A stretch of DNA of 64,000 bases from Bradyrhizobium sp. CCGE-LA001 (GCF_000296215.2 NZ_CP013949.1:6317501-6381500), one strand, 5' to 3'. Shown: positions 9,260-19,888, counted from the first letter of the stretch. The notes: generated by a model not told the origin, from the sequence alone. Numbers and translations: made by a program.

Positions 9260-10621
9260 TCACTTCAACTCTGGTGCCGGCGGGGTAGCGGGCTGCGCTG
9301 CGGCTTGCGGGGCGCGCCCGACCAGGACGGTAAGAAGCCCTTGGCCCCACAGGCGCCTCGCAGCCTTTCCGGCATCTTCCAGCGTGACCGCATCGATGAT
9401 CGCGTCGCGTTTCGCAATATAGTCGATGGGCAACTTATCTATCTGATATTGCAGCAGCTCGCGGGCCAGCTTGGACGAGGTGTCGAGTCCGAGCATTTGC
9501 GAGCCCTTGAGATAGGACTTGGCATCGTCGAGCTCTTTCTGGGTCGGACCTTCCTCGGCGATGTGGCACACCTCCCGCGCAATGGCATCGATGGTCTCGC
9601 CGGCGCGATCGCCGCGCGTGGCGCTACTGCCGATGTACACGGCCGAATGCTCCATCCATAAGAGCCACTCGGATGCCGAATAGACCAGCCCCCGCTTCTC
9701 GCGCACTTCGCGGAAGAGCCGGGAAGACAAACCACCACCGAGAATGTGGTTGACGATATAGGCAGCCATGAAGTCCGGATCACTGCGCTTCACGCCGGGC
9801 CCGCCGAAGCTGATCGCCGTCTGATGGACGTCAAGGGGAACGTAGGCCAAACGCGGCGGCGCGGCCGCTTCGACGTCGGCGACCGGCTTGAGCTCCGCTT
9901 TAGCTGGTAGCGCGCCAAAGGTTTGGTCGAGCAGTTTACCCAGCGTTGCCGGATCAATGTCGCCGACCACCGCGATCTTCAGCGTGTCCTTGGCAAGCAC
10001 ACGGCCGACATAGTCCTTCATGTCGGTGACCTTGACGGTCGGTACGCTGTCGAGGGTACCGTTCGTCTGCCGGCCATAGGGATGATCGCCGAAGGCGACC
10101 TGCAGGAATTTGCGGTTCGCCAGCGCGTTCGGGTCGGTGGACTCATGGCGCAGGCCCGAGATGACCTGCGAACGGATCCGTTCGACATCGGCCGCTTCGA
10201 AACTCGGCGAGGTCAGCGCGCTCCTGAGCAGGTCAAAGGCCTCGTCCTTGTTGTCGCGCAGCATGCGGAGGCTGCCGCGGAACGTATCGGGGGTCGCGCT
10301 GAAGGAGAGTTTGATGGCGCGGCGGTCGAGCCGTTCATGGAACGTCTTGGAGTCGAGATCGCCGGAGCCCTCGGCGAGCAGATTGCCTACGAGATTGGCG
10401 ACACCCGGTTTGTCAGCAGGGTCCTGCGCCGCTCCGCCGGCAAAGGAATATTCCATTGCAATCAGCGGCACTGTGGCGTCCTGGACGAACCAGGCCTCGA
10501 TGCCGCCCGGCGAGACGACGCGTTGGATCTTTGCCGCCGCCTGCGATGGCGAGATGGTCGCGAGCGCAAGGGCGGCGCCGGTGGCAAGGAAGAATGCAAC
10601 TCGAAGAAAAGAATAGCTCAC
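9260..10621 (-). CDS. M16 family peptidase-like protein, non-catalytic partner subunit
   Basis: 453 residues from a GTG at 10621, chosen because GAGGAG lies 7 bases upstream and the GTG overlaps the preceding stop (GTGA). A signal peptide (SYSFLRVAFFLATGAALALA) directs export. The M16 fold is clear from segments such as GGAAQDPADKPGVANLVGNL, HILGGGLSSRLFREVREKRG and GLVYSASEWL, but the position of the zinc-binding HxxEH has VGNLLAEG, so the catalytic metal site is missing. It retains the R/Y-type C-domain motif (SSRLFREVREKRGLVYS). In M16B pairs one subunit carries the zinc and the other contributes this motif. Its upstream neighbour carries HxxEH, so the two should form a heterodimer in the periplasm. 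Confidence 0.88.
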   Translation of the reverse strand: MSYSFLRVAFFLATGAALALATISPSQAAAKIQRVVSPGGIEAWFVQDATVPLIAMEYSFAGGAAQDPADKPGVANLVGNLLAEGSGDLDSKTFHERLDRRAIKLSFSATPDTFRGSLRMLRDNKDEAFDLLRSALTSPSFEAADVERIRSQVISGLRHESTDPNALANRKFLQVAFGDHPYGRQTNGTLDSVPTVKVTDMKDYVGRVLAKDTLKIAVVGDIDPATLGKLLDQTFGALPAKAELKPVADVEAAAPPRLAYVPLDVHQTAISFGGPGVKRSDPDFMAAYIVNHILGGGLSSRLFREVREKRGLVYSASEWLLWMEHSAVYIGSSATRGDRAGETIDAIAREVCHIAEEGPTQKELDDAKSYLKGSQMLGLDTSSKLARELLQYQIDKLPIDYIAKRDAIIDAVTLEDAGKAARRLWGQGLLTVLVGRAPQAAAQPATPPAPELK

Positions 10622-12006
10622 GAACGCTTCTCCTCGTGCTTGGGGGTGGTGGTGTCCTTGATCAGATAACCGGTGACCGAGCGCGCCTTGTCGAGCCATT
10701 TTTGCGCGACGGTGCGGACTTGTTCCGCAGTGACGGCACGGATGCGGTCCGGTCGGCTTTGGATATCCTCGATGGACAGTCCCGTGCTGAGCGCTTCTCC
10801 ATATTGGTACGCGAGAACCATCTGGTTGTCTTGGGCATAGATCGCCTCCGCGATCAGCTTGGTCTTGACCCGTTCCAGATCTTCGGCCCGGATCTGGTTC
10901 CGCGCTATGTCAGCGATGACGCTGTCGATCACCTGCTCGATTTCGGCGAAGCTGACGCCGGGTTTCGGCGAGGCCGTGATCGCGAACTGGGTTGGGTCGA
11001 GCGAGATGCGCGAATAGCGGGCGCTGGCGGAGACTGCGAGCGGCTTGTCGACGACGAGGGCGCGGTAGAGATAGGAATTGCTGCCGCCGCCCATCAATTG
11101 CGCGAGCACTTCGATCGCGGCGCTCTCGCCGGGATCCGCAGTTGTTGCCGAGGGGACCACATAAGCGCGCGTGACGCTTGGCTGCTCGACGCGGGGATCG
11201 GACAACGTGACGGCGCGCGACGCGGCCGTTTCCGGCTCCTGCGTACGGACGCGCCGCGCCGGGATCGCGGGCTGGGCCGGGATGGAGGCGAAATTGCGTT
11301 CGACCAGCGGGCGGATGTCAGCGGCCTCGACGTCCCCGGCAATCACCAGGATCGCATTATTCGGTGCATAAAAGCGGCGGTAAAGCGCCAGCGCATCCTT
11401 ACGATCGAGCTGTTCGAGCTCATGGTGCCAGCCGATTATCGGCCGACCATAGGGGTGATTGAGGTAAAGCGCGGCCATGATCTGTTCGCTCAGGCGCTCG
11501 TTGGGATCGTTCGCGCCCGTGTTGTACTCTTCGAGCACCACCTCGCGCTCAGGCAGCACATTCTCGTCGTTAAGAACCAAGCCAGTCATACGATCGGCCT
11601 CGAACGCCAGCATTGTCGGCAATTGTTCGCGCGGGACGCGCTGGACGTAGGCGGTATAATCCTCACCCGTGAAAGCGTTTTGATTGCCCCCGACGCGAGC
11701 CACCGTCTGGATGAATTCGTCCAGTGGATGTTTGTCGGTGCCCTTGAACATGAGATGTTCGAGGAAATGCGCGAGTCCGGACTTGCCGGCTGGCTCGTCG
11801 GAGGAGCCTACCTTGTACCAGATCATCTCCGTCACCACCGGTGTGCGATGGTCTGGGATCACGACCACCTGAAGTCCGTTACTCAGCATGAAGCTGGTGG
11901 GCGGAGCCGATGAGGCCGTGGTTTGGGCGAACAGGCCGCCAGTGGAGAGCGCGCAAGTCGTGAGCAGTGCGGCAACAAGGCGAGCCGCCCATCGATATGA
12001 AGACAT
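10618..12006 (-). CDS. M16 family zinc metallopeptidase, catalytic subunit
   Basis: 462 residues from the ATG at 12006, which has AAGGATTG upstream and gives a proper signal peptide (MSSYRWAARLVAALLTTCAL). The longer frame to 12300 adds an Arg-rich, unconvincing N-terminus. The inverted zinc motif HFLEH (within GLAHFLEHLMFKGT, about residue 80) is intact, with the distal Glu in VLPEREVVLEEY about 75 residues on, so it should be an active periplasmic pitrilysin-type peptidase. It is coupled through GTGA to the non-catalytic partner. The promoter region contains a 27-bp tandem repeat. Confidence 0.9.
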   Translation of the reverse strand: MSSYRWAARLVAALLTTCALSTGGLFAQTTASSAPPTSFMLSNGLQVVVIPDHRTPVVTEMIWYKVGSSDEPAGKSGLAHFLEHLMFKGTDKHPLDEFIQTVARVGGNQNAFTGEDYTAYVQRVPREQLPTMLAFEADRMTGLVLNDENVLPEREVVLEEYNTGANDPNERLSEQIMAALYLNHPYGRPIIGWHHELEQLDRKDALALYRRFYAPNNAILVIAGDVEAADIRPLVERNFASIPAQPAIPARRVRTQEPETAASRAVTLSDPRVEQPSVTRAYVVPSATTADPGESAAIEVLAQLMGGGSNSYLYRALVVDKPLAVSASARYSRISLDPTQFAITASPKPGVSFAEIEQVIDSVIADIARNQIRAEDLERVKTKLIAEAIYAQDNQMVLAYQYGEALSTGLSIEDIQSRPDRIRAVTAEQVRTVAQKWLDKARSVTGYLIKDTTTPKHEEKRS

Positions 12007-12179
12007 CACAATCCTTGTAGAGGCTCGAACCCGAAAGTTCGGGAAGAAAGTACGAGAGGTCGGTGGGCCTTTAGCCCCGGCGTCATTGATAATGTTCGTC
12101 AGCTGCTGGCTTGGCATGGTCGTTTGAGAGCTCCATAAAAATTCGTTGGCACAAGGAGTGAGTCGCGATCGATGTCTTT

Positions 12180-12233
12180 CTCTGGCTGTCCGACAACTCA
12201 ATCGAACTCTGGCTGTCCGACAACTCAATCGAA
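12180..12233. repeat. perfect 27-bp tandem duplication upstream of the M16 operon
   Basis: The unit starting CTCTGGCTGTCCGACAACTC and ending AATCGAA occurs twice head-to-tail, at 12180-12206 and 12207-12233, with no mismatch. It lies 174-227 bases upstream of the M16 start codon. The identity implies a recent duplication or a maintained regulatory site. Confidence 0.9.
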
Positions 12234-12563
12234 GGTTCCTTACGCGATACTGTTGTCGGTCCGATGTGTTTGCGCATACCTTGAGCATTATTCGTGCCAA
12301 AGAAGCTCCTTCAAATCAGCGGGAGCAGCCCAGACAGCGATGTCGCATGTCCAACATCGTCGGACATCTACACCCTCAATCGATTGACGTGTGCGTGCCG
12401 CGTCGACAAAAGCGTGCTGCTCATCGAAGTTACCATCAGGCGCGCGAGCTTAGTCGCGACCAGCCGCAGCGGCATGCGGTATTATGCGGAGCACATGGAC
12501 TGCAGAAATGGCTGTAAGCCGACAGCAATTTTTCCTTGCTATCAACATTACACCGAGGCTCTA

Positions 12564-12870
12564 TCCGCCGAATTGATGGCGCTGCCTGCAGCGAGCGCAG
12601 CTGCTGTCGCGTCGCAAGAAGAAGTTTGGATCGCATTTCACCTCACGAACACAGAACGCGCGTTACCTTGCAACGAAGACCGAATGGCCGACTGATTGGC
12701 GCCGCTTCCGCAGCGTTTGTGGTTTGCAGGATCTAAGCCGGCGGACGCAATTCGCATCCGCAGCGGCTTTCGATTGCGATGTTGTCTTCGCAACGTGCGT
12801 TTACAAACGGGCGGCGTGTCTAAGATCGGACACGAAACGCACGCTGCACGGCTTCGGTCGATTGATTAAG
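12564..12870 (-). pseudogene. ghost of a second porin gene: leader region and signal-peptide start
   Basis: This stretch aligns by eye, with many substitutions, to the porin start and upstream region at about 7762-8070. Shared blocks include GCGGCTTTC, GCGATGTTGTCTTC and CGCACGCTGCA. The start codon and first residues survive (MRSKLLLAT versus MRPQLLFCG), then a one-base deletion shifts the frame, and the barrel itself is gone. It is the remnant of a porin paralogue, with the leader better preserved than the coding part. Confidence 0.7.
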
Positions 12871-13481
12871 TGAATGCTGTTCGCATCTGGCTCGCCAACA
12901 CAAGCAGCACGACCATGAAGTCCAACGTGATAGCCGCGCTGTCGGCGGCTGTTCCTTTTGAAGACAGTATTGACAATAGGTGCGGCCGGGTCAGCACCGA
13001 CACTGGCGACGCCTATCGCACGCGGAACCGACGCACCTCTTCACAGCCTCCAACAGCAAACTCCGGCGGATCTGAAACTGGAAATATCGATTCATCGATC
13101 AGCAGCGTCCGAGTAAGATCTTATTTCCGCGATAGTTCTTTCAGCGGGACACAAGACGCCCTCTTGTCCCGAAGGTACGAGAGACCCAGCGCGCTCGACC
13201 ATGCTACTTGCCGTCCCAAGCGGCTAACGCCTTCAGATAAGCATCTTTTTGATCAACGCTCGTCGCCACATGATCAGGTGGTCTGACATCTGGAAGGTGC
13301 GCCACTGCCTAAAGGTGTCAGCCGTCGGCGCGCCTCAATCGTTTGCGCGCTGTGACATGGCGACACTTCGCGCCATCCTTGCGCATGGCTGCCGAATCAC
13401 GCTCGAGCGATGCGCTTACGAGCAAGAAGAAAGATGCACTGCGATGCAACCTCCTCTGATGAGGCTTGCGTCGACACTCAT
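12871..13481. other. gene-poor interval with an imperfect hairpin
   Basis: No supported gene. A hairpin at about 13143-13168 pairs CGGGACA(C)AAGA with TCTTGTCCCG. Confidence 0.35.
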
Positions 13482-14984
13482 TTATGCCCGGTTGTTGAGA
13501 TGATCCAACACGTCGGCAGAATCAAGGTAGACTGCTCCACCGACCTGCACGCGACGAAGGTGCTGGCGGTATGCGCCGCTGCTGGTCTCATACACATTTC
13601 CAATCGGCCGAGGCACGTCTCCACCCTGGTGGATGAAGACCTCAGTGAGGGCGCGCCCCGTCATCATTGCCGGGCGTGAGATGCCCAGAAGACCGAGCAC
13701 TGTGGGCGCAAAATCGCAGATATTTGAGGGGACTGTTGAGACGAAGCCGTCTTTGACGAGCGGTCCTGCCAAAATGCCGACAGACGACATCTCTTTGGCA
13801 TGCAACCCGCCGTGCACTCCGAAGCCGACTGGCCCATCTGCACTCCAACTGCGCCCGATAAGACCAAATGGATCGAGGCCGCCGTCCGACCGAAACGAGA
13901 ACAGGATATCCGCCGATCGGGCATGGTCGGCGAACACCAATTGCCGGGCGAAGCTGCCGGGTGCAATGCCATCGACCGCCCCGCCCGCTGTGAACACCGG
14001 ACCGCACCAGGGTCTTTCGATCATTGCCCCGACGGCTCGACGGATAACGCTCTGCGATGGCTCAGCGAGGTAAATTGCTCCGACTTGCCCAGGTATGACG
14101 ATGGCATCGATCCCGGTCGCCGGTGCCGTGCTGCAGCGCAGCCCCGCAGTCCCAAGTGTTTCGAAGAGGTCGGCCCGCTCATGGACCGTCACGTGCCCAT
14201 GGTCAGAGGCTGCAATTAGGTGCACGCCTTGGCACACGCCTTCAGCTTCCCACCAATCGAGCACGCGGCCAAACTGCCGATCGACAAAGCTGATCGCTTC
14301 CAGGGTCTTTGGCGCGCCTGTTCCACAAACGTGCGAGGAATTATCAGGCTCGCCGAACGAGAGAATTGTGACGTCGGGCCTAATTTGAGGCCAGATGACC
14401 TCGAGGAACGCTGAACTTAGAAACGATTGAGAGGCAAGATCTGGGGTGCCCTGGGGGGGCGGCGCAGGCGTCGGCCCGAGCAGGGTCTCCACCTGTCTGA
14501 GCATCTCGGCGGAGGTCGCGATGCAAGGGAAGTGGCCGGAGAGCGTCAACTGGCCGAGCTTTCGGGCCTTGTGGTTCAGCAGGCGCGTTGCTCCCGGCGA
14601 GTTTGAAGCCAGGACTGACAGCGTCTTGCCGTTAGCCGCGAGGATCTCGCCAAGTGACGGCACACCGAGTAGATGACCACCGCTCGCGGCATCAAGGTCC
14701 TCGATCAGACCCGCGTCACTTGTGTCGACCAGGCGCGGTGCCGGAAGGTGCCGGTCTAGATACTGATTGCCGACGATGCCGTGCCGATCGGGCGTTGCGC
14801 CGGTGATGAGGCTCGTGAGCGCTATTCGTGTTTCGCTGGGATAGACGGTCCGCTGCCGGGCCAACACCGCACCGCGGCGCTGAAGCCTGACCAGATTCGG
14901 CGTCAATGATGGTTTGACGAGATCGGGCCGAAGCCCATCAAATAGGACGATGAGGACCCGATGCCGGTCCGGTCGGTTGGACAT
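13482..14984 (-). CDS. alkaline phosphatase superfamily hydrolase (type I phosphodiesterase/nucleotide pyrophosphatase)
   Basis: 500 residues. The N-terminal metal-binding Asp is in VLIVLFDGLRPDLV, the nucleophile region is TVYPSETRIALTSLITG with HGIVGN after it, and the second metal-binding set is visible in SFGEPDNSSHVCG and AASDHGHV, with a late His in GVHGGLH. This is the metal-ligand layout of the phosphodiesterase/phosphopentomutase/sulfatase superfamily. No signal peptide is seen, so it is probably cytoplasmic. The ATG at 14984 is preferred because the family motif begins directly after it; a GTG at 15020 is in frame but adds an unrelated leader. The substrate is unknown, and neither neighbour suggests one. 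Confidence 0.85.
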   Translation of the reverse strand: MSNRPDRHRVLIVLFDGLRPDLVKPSLTPNLVRLQRRGAVLARQRTVYPSETRIALTSLITGATPDRHGIVGNQYLDRHLPAPRLVDTSDAGLIEDLDAASGGHLLGVPSLGEILAANGKTLSVLASNSPGATRLLNHKARKLGQLTLSGHFPCIATSAEMLRQVETLLGPTPAPPPQGTPDLASQSFLSSAFLEVIWPQIRPDVTILSFGEPDNSSHVCGTGAPKTLEAISFVDRQFGRVLDWWEAEGVCQGVHLIAASDHGHVTVHERADLFETLGTAGLRCSTAPATGIDAIVIPGQVGAIYLAEPSQSVIRRAVGAMIERPWCGPVFTAGGAVDGIAPGSFARQLVFADHARSADILFSFRSDGGLDPFGLIGRSWSADGPVGFGVHGGLHAKEMSSVGILAGPLVKDGFVSTVPSNICDFAPTVLGLLGISRPAMMTGRALTEVFIHQGGDVPRPIGNVYETSSGAYRQHLRRVQVGGAVYLDSADVLDHLNNRA

Positions 14985-15020
14985 GATGGTAAGGCTTTCG
15001 TCTAGCTGGCACCAGCGCAC

Positions 15021-15889
15021 CGGGGGGCGGCCGGGGCTTGGTGCCGCTGCCCAGCGCCTTTATCGCGGGGACCGACGCCGATCGTTTGCGGAAGAATGAT
15101 GCCGGTATGAAGCTCCCAGCCATGCTGACCAGAACTTCGCCGGCGTGCAGCCCGGCACTGTGCCCGGATGACTGCCGTGAGAGCGCCACCAGCTCTCCTC
15201 AGCCGCAGACTGGGCCGGGGGAGATTGGGCGGCGGCTGCTGCGCTAGCGGCTTCTGAGCGACGAGGTTGCCTAGGATACCCAGCAAGCCAATGTGAGCAT
15301 TGCCTCGCAAACAACAGAGCAAAGGCTCTGTCCAATCGAACCTGCACGGCGCAGTAGCCGATCCTGATCTGGTCGACCATGCGGTTGAGCGCGGAATCGT
15401 GCCTGCCGCGGATCGCTTGGCGGCTTGATTCCGGCAATTGCGATACACCACGTGTGCTTGGCAGGAATTCGGCGGCTGCGGAGATCGCAGACAACCGACC
15501 AGCCAATGGCCAATCGACATGCTTCGGTCGAACGTCATCGCGGCAGCGTGTTTTGCAATTGGCTAAGCCGCATGACTTGTCACAGCAATCGATTTCGAGG
15601 GAGGGGCTCGGTTGAGCCATTCTGCCGGAGGTGACAAATTGGAAAGCTGGCGAGTTGCGAAAGAAGTCTTGAGGAGGCCTACCCGCTCCCGAACGAGCCC
15701 GCCACTTGGGTCATCTATTTTTAAAACGGAATGATCGAGAAATGCGATATCGTGCCTCTCTTACACTGAGGGCCGCGCTGCGAGGTTCGATGTTTGATTG
15801 CAGTCAATCTTGAGTTTCGACCGGCTCGCATTTGGCCTGGTAAATGTCCTGGCGTATGGTCGCCGTTTGGCAGTTGTAATATGCGCAAA
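15021..15889. other. gene-poor interval
   Basis: A 186-codon minus-strand ORF (15060-15620) overlaps other frames and is rich in Arg, Ser and Ala without a recognisable domain. It may be decayed DNA. I do not call a gene. Confidence 0.35.
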
Positions 15890-17296
15890 TCAGTGAGCGC
15901 GCCTTGTCATACTGCGGAACCGCAAGACGAGAAGCACCGCATAGATCGTCGTTCCCGTCGACAAGCCAATCCATATGCCAGTTGCGCCAAGACAAGCTTT
16001 CAGACCGAGCCAATAGCTGAGGGAGAAGCCGATCAGCCACCAACCAATGATCGCAAACAGAAGCGGCATCCGCGTGTCCTTCAGTCCGCGCAGGCCGCCT
16101 GCGGCAATGCACTGGACAGCGTCGGTGATGAACAGTGTTGCGGCGACAACGAGCAGCTCGGCAGCAAGGCCAGTCGTTGCCTCACCGGCCGATCTGCCCA
16201 GAAACAGCTTGACGATCTCGAAACGCGCGGCGATCAGCGCGAGCGTTAGCGATGCTGCTATGGCAACACCGATCAGCATCGCTGCTAAATGTGCCCGCTT
16301 GGCGCCTGCAATGTCGTTGCGGCCGGCCGCATAGCCAACGCGCACGGCTGCGGCAGTGCCAACGCCCACATAAATCATGAACAGAATTGCGGCGATCTGG
16401 ACAGCGATCTGATGGGCGGCCAATGCACTGGTGCTGATCAAGCCTGCCAGGAGGGACGAGGCCCAAAATAGCCCCGACTCGATCCATGAAGCCATTGATA
16501 TCGGCACTCCGATTGCGATGAGCTTTCGCATGACGCGCCAATCGAAGCGCCAGAAATGCGCAAGCACATGGTAGTCACGGAACGGACGACGCAGTGCAGC
16601 GAACCACAAGCCGGCTAGAAACATGCTGCAGTTTACCAGCGTGGTCGCAAGACCTGCCCCCAATAGGTCCAGCCGAGGCAGTCCAAGCTTTCCGTAGACC
16701 AGCATATAGACCAGCAAGGCATTCAGGGGGGTCGCTGATAGCATGATCCAGAAGATAGGCTGTGGCCGGTTGACCGCGCCCATGAAATTGCGGATGCCGA
16801 AAAATGAAAGTGCCGGCGCCGCGCCGAATCCTAATCCGAAGAGGTATTGCTGGGCGAGCCGCGCCACATCTGGGGCTTGGCCTAACGCAATAAGGATTTG
16901 CTCTGCTCGCAGCGCCACAGCAATGATTGGGAAAGACAGGACCATGGCGGCCCATAATCCCATGCGCAGCGCACCCCGTACTGCGGCTAGATTATTCGCT
17001 CCAAACGCCCGCGCTGCCATGGGTGCGATGGCACTTAGTAGCCCCGCGCCTAAGGTCAAGCTGATGAGATAGAACCGGCCTGCTAGGGCGGCCGCAGCAA
17101 GCGCCTCGGCGCTGATCCGACCGATCAAGGCAAGGTCAGTCGTTATCATCGCGATCTGCCCAACCTGCGTCAGCACCATTGGCCAGGCGATTTTCGCGGT
17201 TTCGCCGAGCTCGACAGCGAAACAATGCATCGTCGCCCGTCTCGTCACTTCTGGGCCCAAGTTCGATACCGGCTTTGTCGCCGCTATTTTGTCCAT
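15890..17296 (-). CDS. MATE-family multidrug/toxin efflux transporter
   Basis: 468 residues with about 12 hydrophobic helices. Family hallmarks include the first-helix segment PMVLTQVGQIAMITTDLALI, the LGAGLLSAIAPMAARAFGA region and a second repeat starting GVPISMASWIESGLFWASS. Such proteins export cationic drugs or metabolites by Na+ or H+ antiport across the inner membrane. The start at 17296 lacks a strong ribosome binding site; an ATG at 17230 just before VELGETAKIAWPM is an alternative. It stands alone, with no linked regulator. Confidence 0.9.
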   Translation of the reverse strand: MDKIAATKPVSNLGPEVTRRATMHCFAVELGETAKIAWPMVLTQVGQIAMITTDLALIGRISAEALAAAALAGRFYLISLTLGAGLLSAIAPMAARAFGANNLAAVRGALRMGLWAAMVLSFPIIAVALRAEQILIALGQAPDVARLAQQYLFGLGFGAAPALSFFGIRNFMGAVNRPQPIFWIMLSATPLNALLVYMLVYGKLGLPRLDLLGAGLATTLVNCSMFLAGLWFAALRRPFRDYHVLAHFWRFDWRVMRKLIAIGVPISMASWIESGLFWASSLLAGLISTSALAAHQIAVQIAAILFMIYVGVGTAAAVRVGYAAGRNDIAGAKRAHLAAMLIGVAIAASLTLALIAARFEIVKLFLGRSAGEATTGLAAELLVVAATLFITDAVQCIAAGGLRGLKDTRMPLLFAIIGWWLIGFSLSYWLGLKACLGATGIWIGLSTGTTIYAVLLVLRFRSMTRRAH

Positions 17297-18523
17297 GTGA
17301 TCACGCTACCGCTTGCCTCGGCGAGCGAAGCACCGCCTCTTCACCAAGGCATCCACACTTCGTAGTCAGCCCACACCCTGGTTCGTTGCCGGCCTGATGC
17401 GGTGCGCAAGTGGCAAAGACAGCTTGGATGCCTCAAAGTCCCCGATCACCTTCGCGCAATGGTGCGCATCAGGATCGAGCGAGATCGATCAAGAAGGCGA
17501 TTCATGTGCGGGACTTCGTTGATGCCGAAGGTTGGAGGCTCGAACTTGGACCTGATTCCACGCCATGCACTGCAAGCCCATCATCCCGTAAGCTATCCCT
17601 GCGTTCCTGAGCAATCGATGAGATCTCACCTTCAAGGCCCGTGCCAACTGCGACAGCTTGATTACGGATGATCCCCGCTTTCATCCAAGCTGACTTGATG
17701 CGCGACAGGATGTCTCAAACAAGACAATCGGCATCGCACGCTTGGCGCGCGGGGGTACGATGCTGACCACAAGGTGAGTGGCGACCTCATCGGGTATGAG
17801 GACCTGGCAGGATTTCTCGTAACGAGCTCTGAAGCTCGCGCTTTGCGCGAGCGGATCACAGATGTCGAGACGCGCGCGTAGCGAGCCATAGACTATGGTC
17901 GCTCCCCCCTCCTTGAGCTTTGCGCACGCTGCCCCGTTTGCCACAGCCCAGGGGCAGGCAACCAGGGGACGGTCGTTGTCTGGAGCGAACTAGATTTGTC
18001 GTCAATCACAGAGTGCTGGCTCAAGCTGGTGAAGGGCACGAGACACCGGTGCTCCCGACCTCGTCAGCGCCTCCAGTGCACGGTTGAAATTGATGGTGCC
18101 GCTGTCCGGCTCTATGCGGCGCCTTCCTTGAAATCGGCGCCTTGCCGTTTATTTCGAGCTTCTGTTTCGGGGTGGCATCCGTGGCGCTTGCAGCTAGATC
18201 GGCGTGTTTCATCGCCGCATGACGATCTCGCGCGTGTCGGGTGATGGTCCATCAGCTTGCGGCTGATCGCCGAAGGCGGGAGAACGTATTAAGAACGCAT
18301 AGATTCCGATCAACCGGTCTGGCCAGGCGATGCGCAGCTCGGCTCTGGCAAGCAGAACTTTCAGCTTCGAATGCATATGAAAGCTCGAAAGCTGCATATG
18401 AAATGCGGTACCCTGGCCCGTTGGTTGCCGTATCAGCAGGTTTCCGTTTGAAAACCGATTTGTGCGCTACGACGCTCCGGTAGCCAGGCATTGTCATGCT
18501 TTATTGAATCGTTAGGTGCGCCT
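17297..18523. other. long gene-poor interval
   Basis: More than 1.2 kb without a convincing gene. Short ORFs on both strands lack ribosome binding sites and domain resemblance. Confidence 0.35.
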
Positions 18524-18922
18524 ATGAGCTTTCAGCTGTCCATACTGAAGATACTTGCTGGGCAACCGGGCGGCCAAGCCAGTCTTGAACTCATCAAAAA
18601 GCACCTTGCGATCTTTTACACCAGTGGGCCCGAGTGGCCGGCGCGGATGAAGCGCATCGCAAGCCGCGAGCCCAACCTCGATGTCTTTGGACAAAAGCTG
18701 ATCGAGCGGCAGCAAGGATATTGGATGATCACTCCGCAGGGACGGAAGATCCTCGAGATGCTTGAGGTTCTTGACGAGTCTGAGAAGCCCCATTTGTGCG
18801 GCAAGACCAGCCCGAGGCAAGACCAACTTGCCTTGCCCGTTGCCCCGCACCCACCAAGCCCGCGGGAAGCGTCTCGGCGTAAACGATTTTGGACGCGACT
18901 TGGCGCTACCCTCGACAACTGA
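18524..18922 (+). CDS. small conserved rhizobial protein, winged-helix-like
   Basis: 132 residues from an ATG at 18524. The first ~85 residues (MSFQLSILKILAGQPGG through WMITPQGRKILEML) have the pattern of a small winged-helix fold: an N-terminal helix, a central helix and a WMITPQGRKIL strand-helix end. They resemble a conserved Bradyrhizobium hypothetical family I know by pattern. The rest is a Pro/Arg-rich tail. Function is unknown; DNA binding is plausible but not shown. It is the only apparently intact gene between the MATE transporter and the large operon. Confidence 0.65.
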   Translation: MSFQLSILKILAGQPGGQASLELIKKHLAIFYTSGPEWPARMKRIASREPNLDVFGQKLIERQQGYWMITPQGRKILEMLEVLDESEKPHLCGKTSPRQDQLALPVAPHPPSPREASRRKRFWTRLGATLDN

Positions 18923-19519
18923 ATGCTGCGCGATCTCTACCTCTTTCGAACGCTTTACGTCGACTAAGAGATGCTGCGGATTGTTTGTCGAAGGCGACAA
19001 CCCGCAGATTGGTCGAGTTCACGAGTACTTCGCGGCCGTTCGTTCAGGTCGCCTGAGAAAAACTGATCTGCCGCAACGAAAACCCCTCCGAGGGCTGAGA
19101 CTTCAGCTCTTCCTCGCGTTGGAGATCCATGGCTACGACGAGGTCAGGCTGCATTCTTGAGGGGAACGGTCGCCTTGGCTTGCTGAGCATTCGTAGTTTA
19201 GTCCAGGCAGCAAAGACACGCTCGCACCTGCTCCCATTACGAGCTCGCCGGACATGCCAGGTGAAGCGCCACCATGCTCCGGGCTATGTGCGGAAGAAAA
19301 CAAACCAGACGACGGCCATTCCGACCGCAACCGCAATCAGGCTGCCGAGAGAAGCCTCGAGACGGAAGGTCCGGGCTCCGCCTGCCACGCCTCCTTAGGC
19401 GTTTCAATTACGATTCCGTGCTTCTTGGTGACCATTGTTTTATCCTCAACTGTCTAGCCAGTCCGGTGCCCCCTTCTGGCAAGTGCTAGGCTCGTGTGAG
19501 TAAACGCGTTTCCAGGACC
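18923..19519. other. gene-poor interval
   Basis: No supported gene on either strand. Confidence 0.35.
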
Positions 19520-19888
19520 TTGGTTGCGTTCAGCGCGGCTACCGGCCCACCGCAAAAGCAAGGAGATGCCGACGACGTCGCGGAAGACGGAGCGGTCCTT
19601 GTGCCAGCCGATCCCTGCGCCGGCCGCGTATTCCGTTACAAGGACCTGCTGCAAGCCGCCTTGCGCAGTACGAGCGGAGTTCTTCGCGCGCGCGAAGGCC
19701 TGCTAGTAGCTTTGGCATGTCGTCTGCTTTGCTGAGCCCTCGGCTATTGAAGTTGTATCGCCAGCCGAACGAGACGGTTTTTCGCTTGCCGGCGAAGCCG
19801 AAACTTGACTCCTGAAGGGAAGGCTGGCGATGTCTTTAAGCAAGGCCTGCTCCTTCGGAGCGCTAAGAAACTTTTTTTCATGCTTCAT
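19520..19888 (-). pseudogene. AlkB-like 2OG-Fe(II) oxygenase remnant
   Basis: Three minus-strand frames each carry a piece of an AlkB-type dioxygenase: EQALLKDIASLPFR from the start at 19888, then FGFAGKRKTVSFGWRYNFN, then LVTEYAAGAGIGWHKDRSVF with VVGISLL. GIGWHKDR holds the iron-binding His and Asp. The distal His and the Arg pair of the C-terminal third are missing. At least two frameshifts and a 3' deletion make it non-functional. Confidence 0.75.

Noticed and set aside
10456..11913. 485-codon plus-strand ORF
   Set aside because: Antisense to both M16 peptidases, Arg-rich, with no resemblance to a family.
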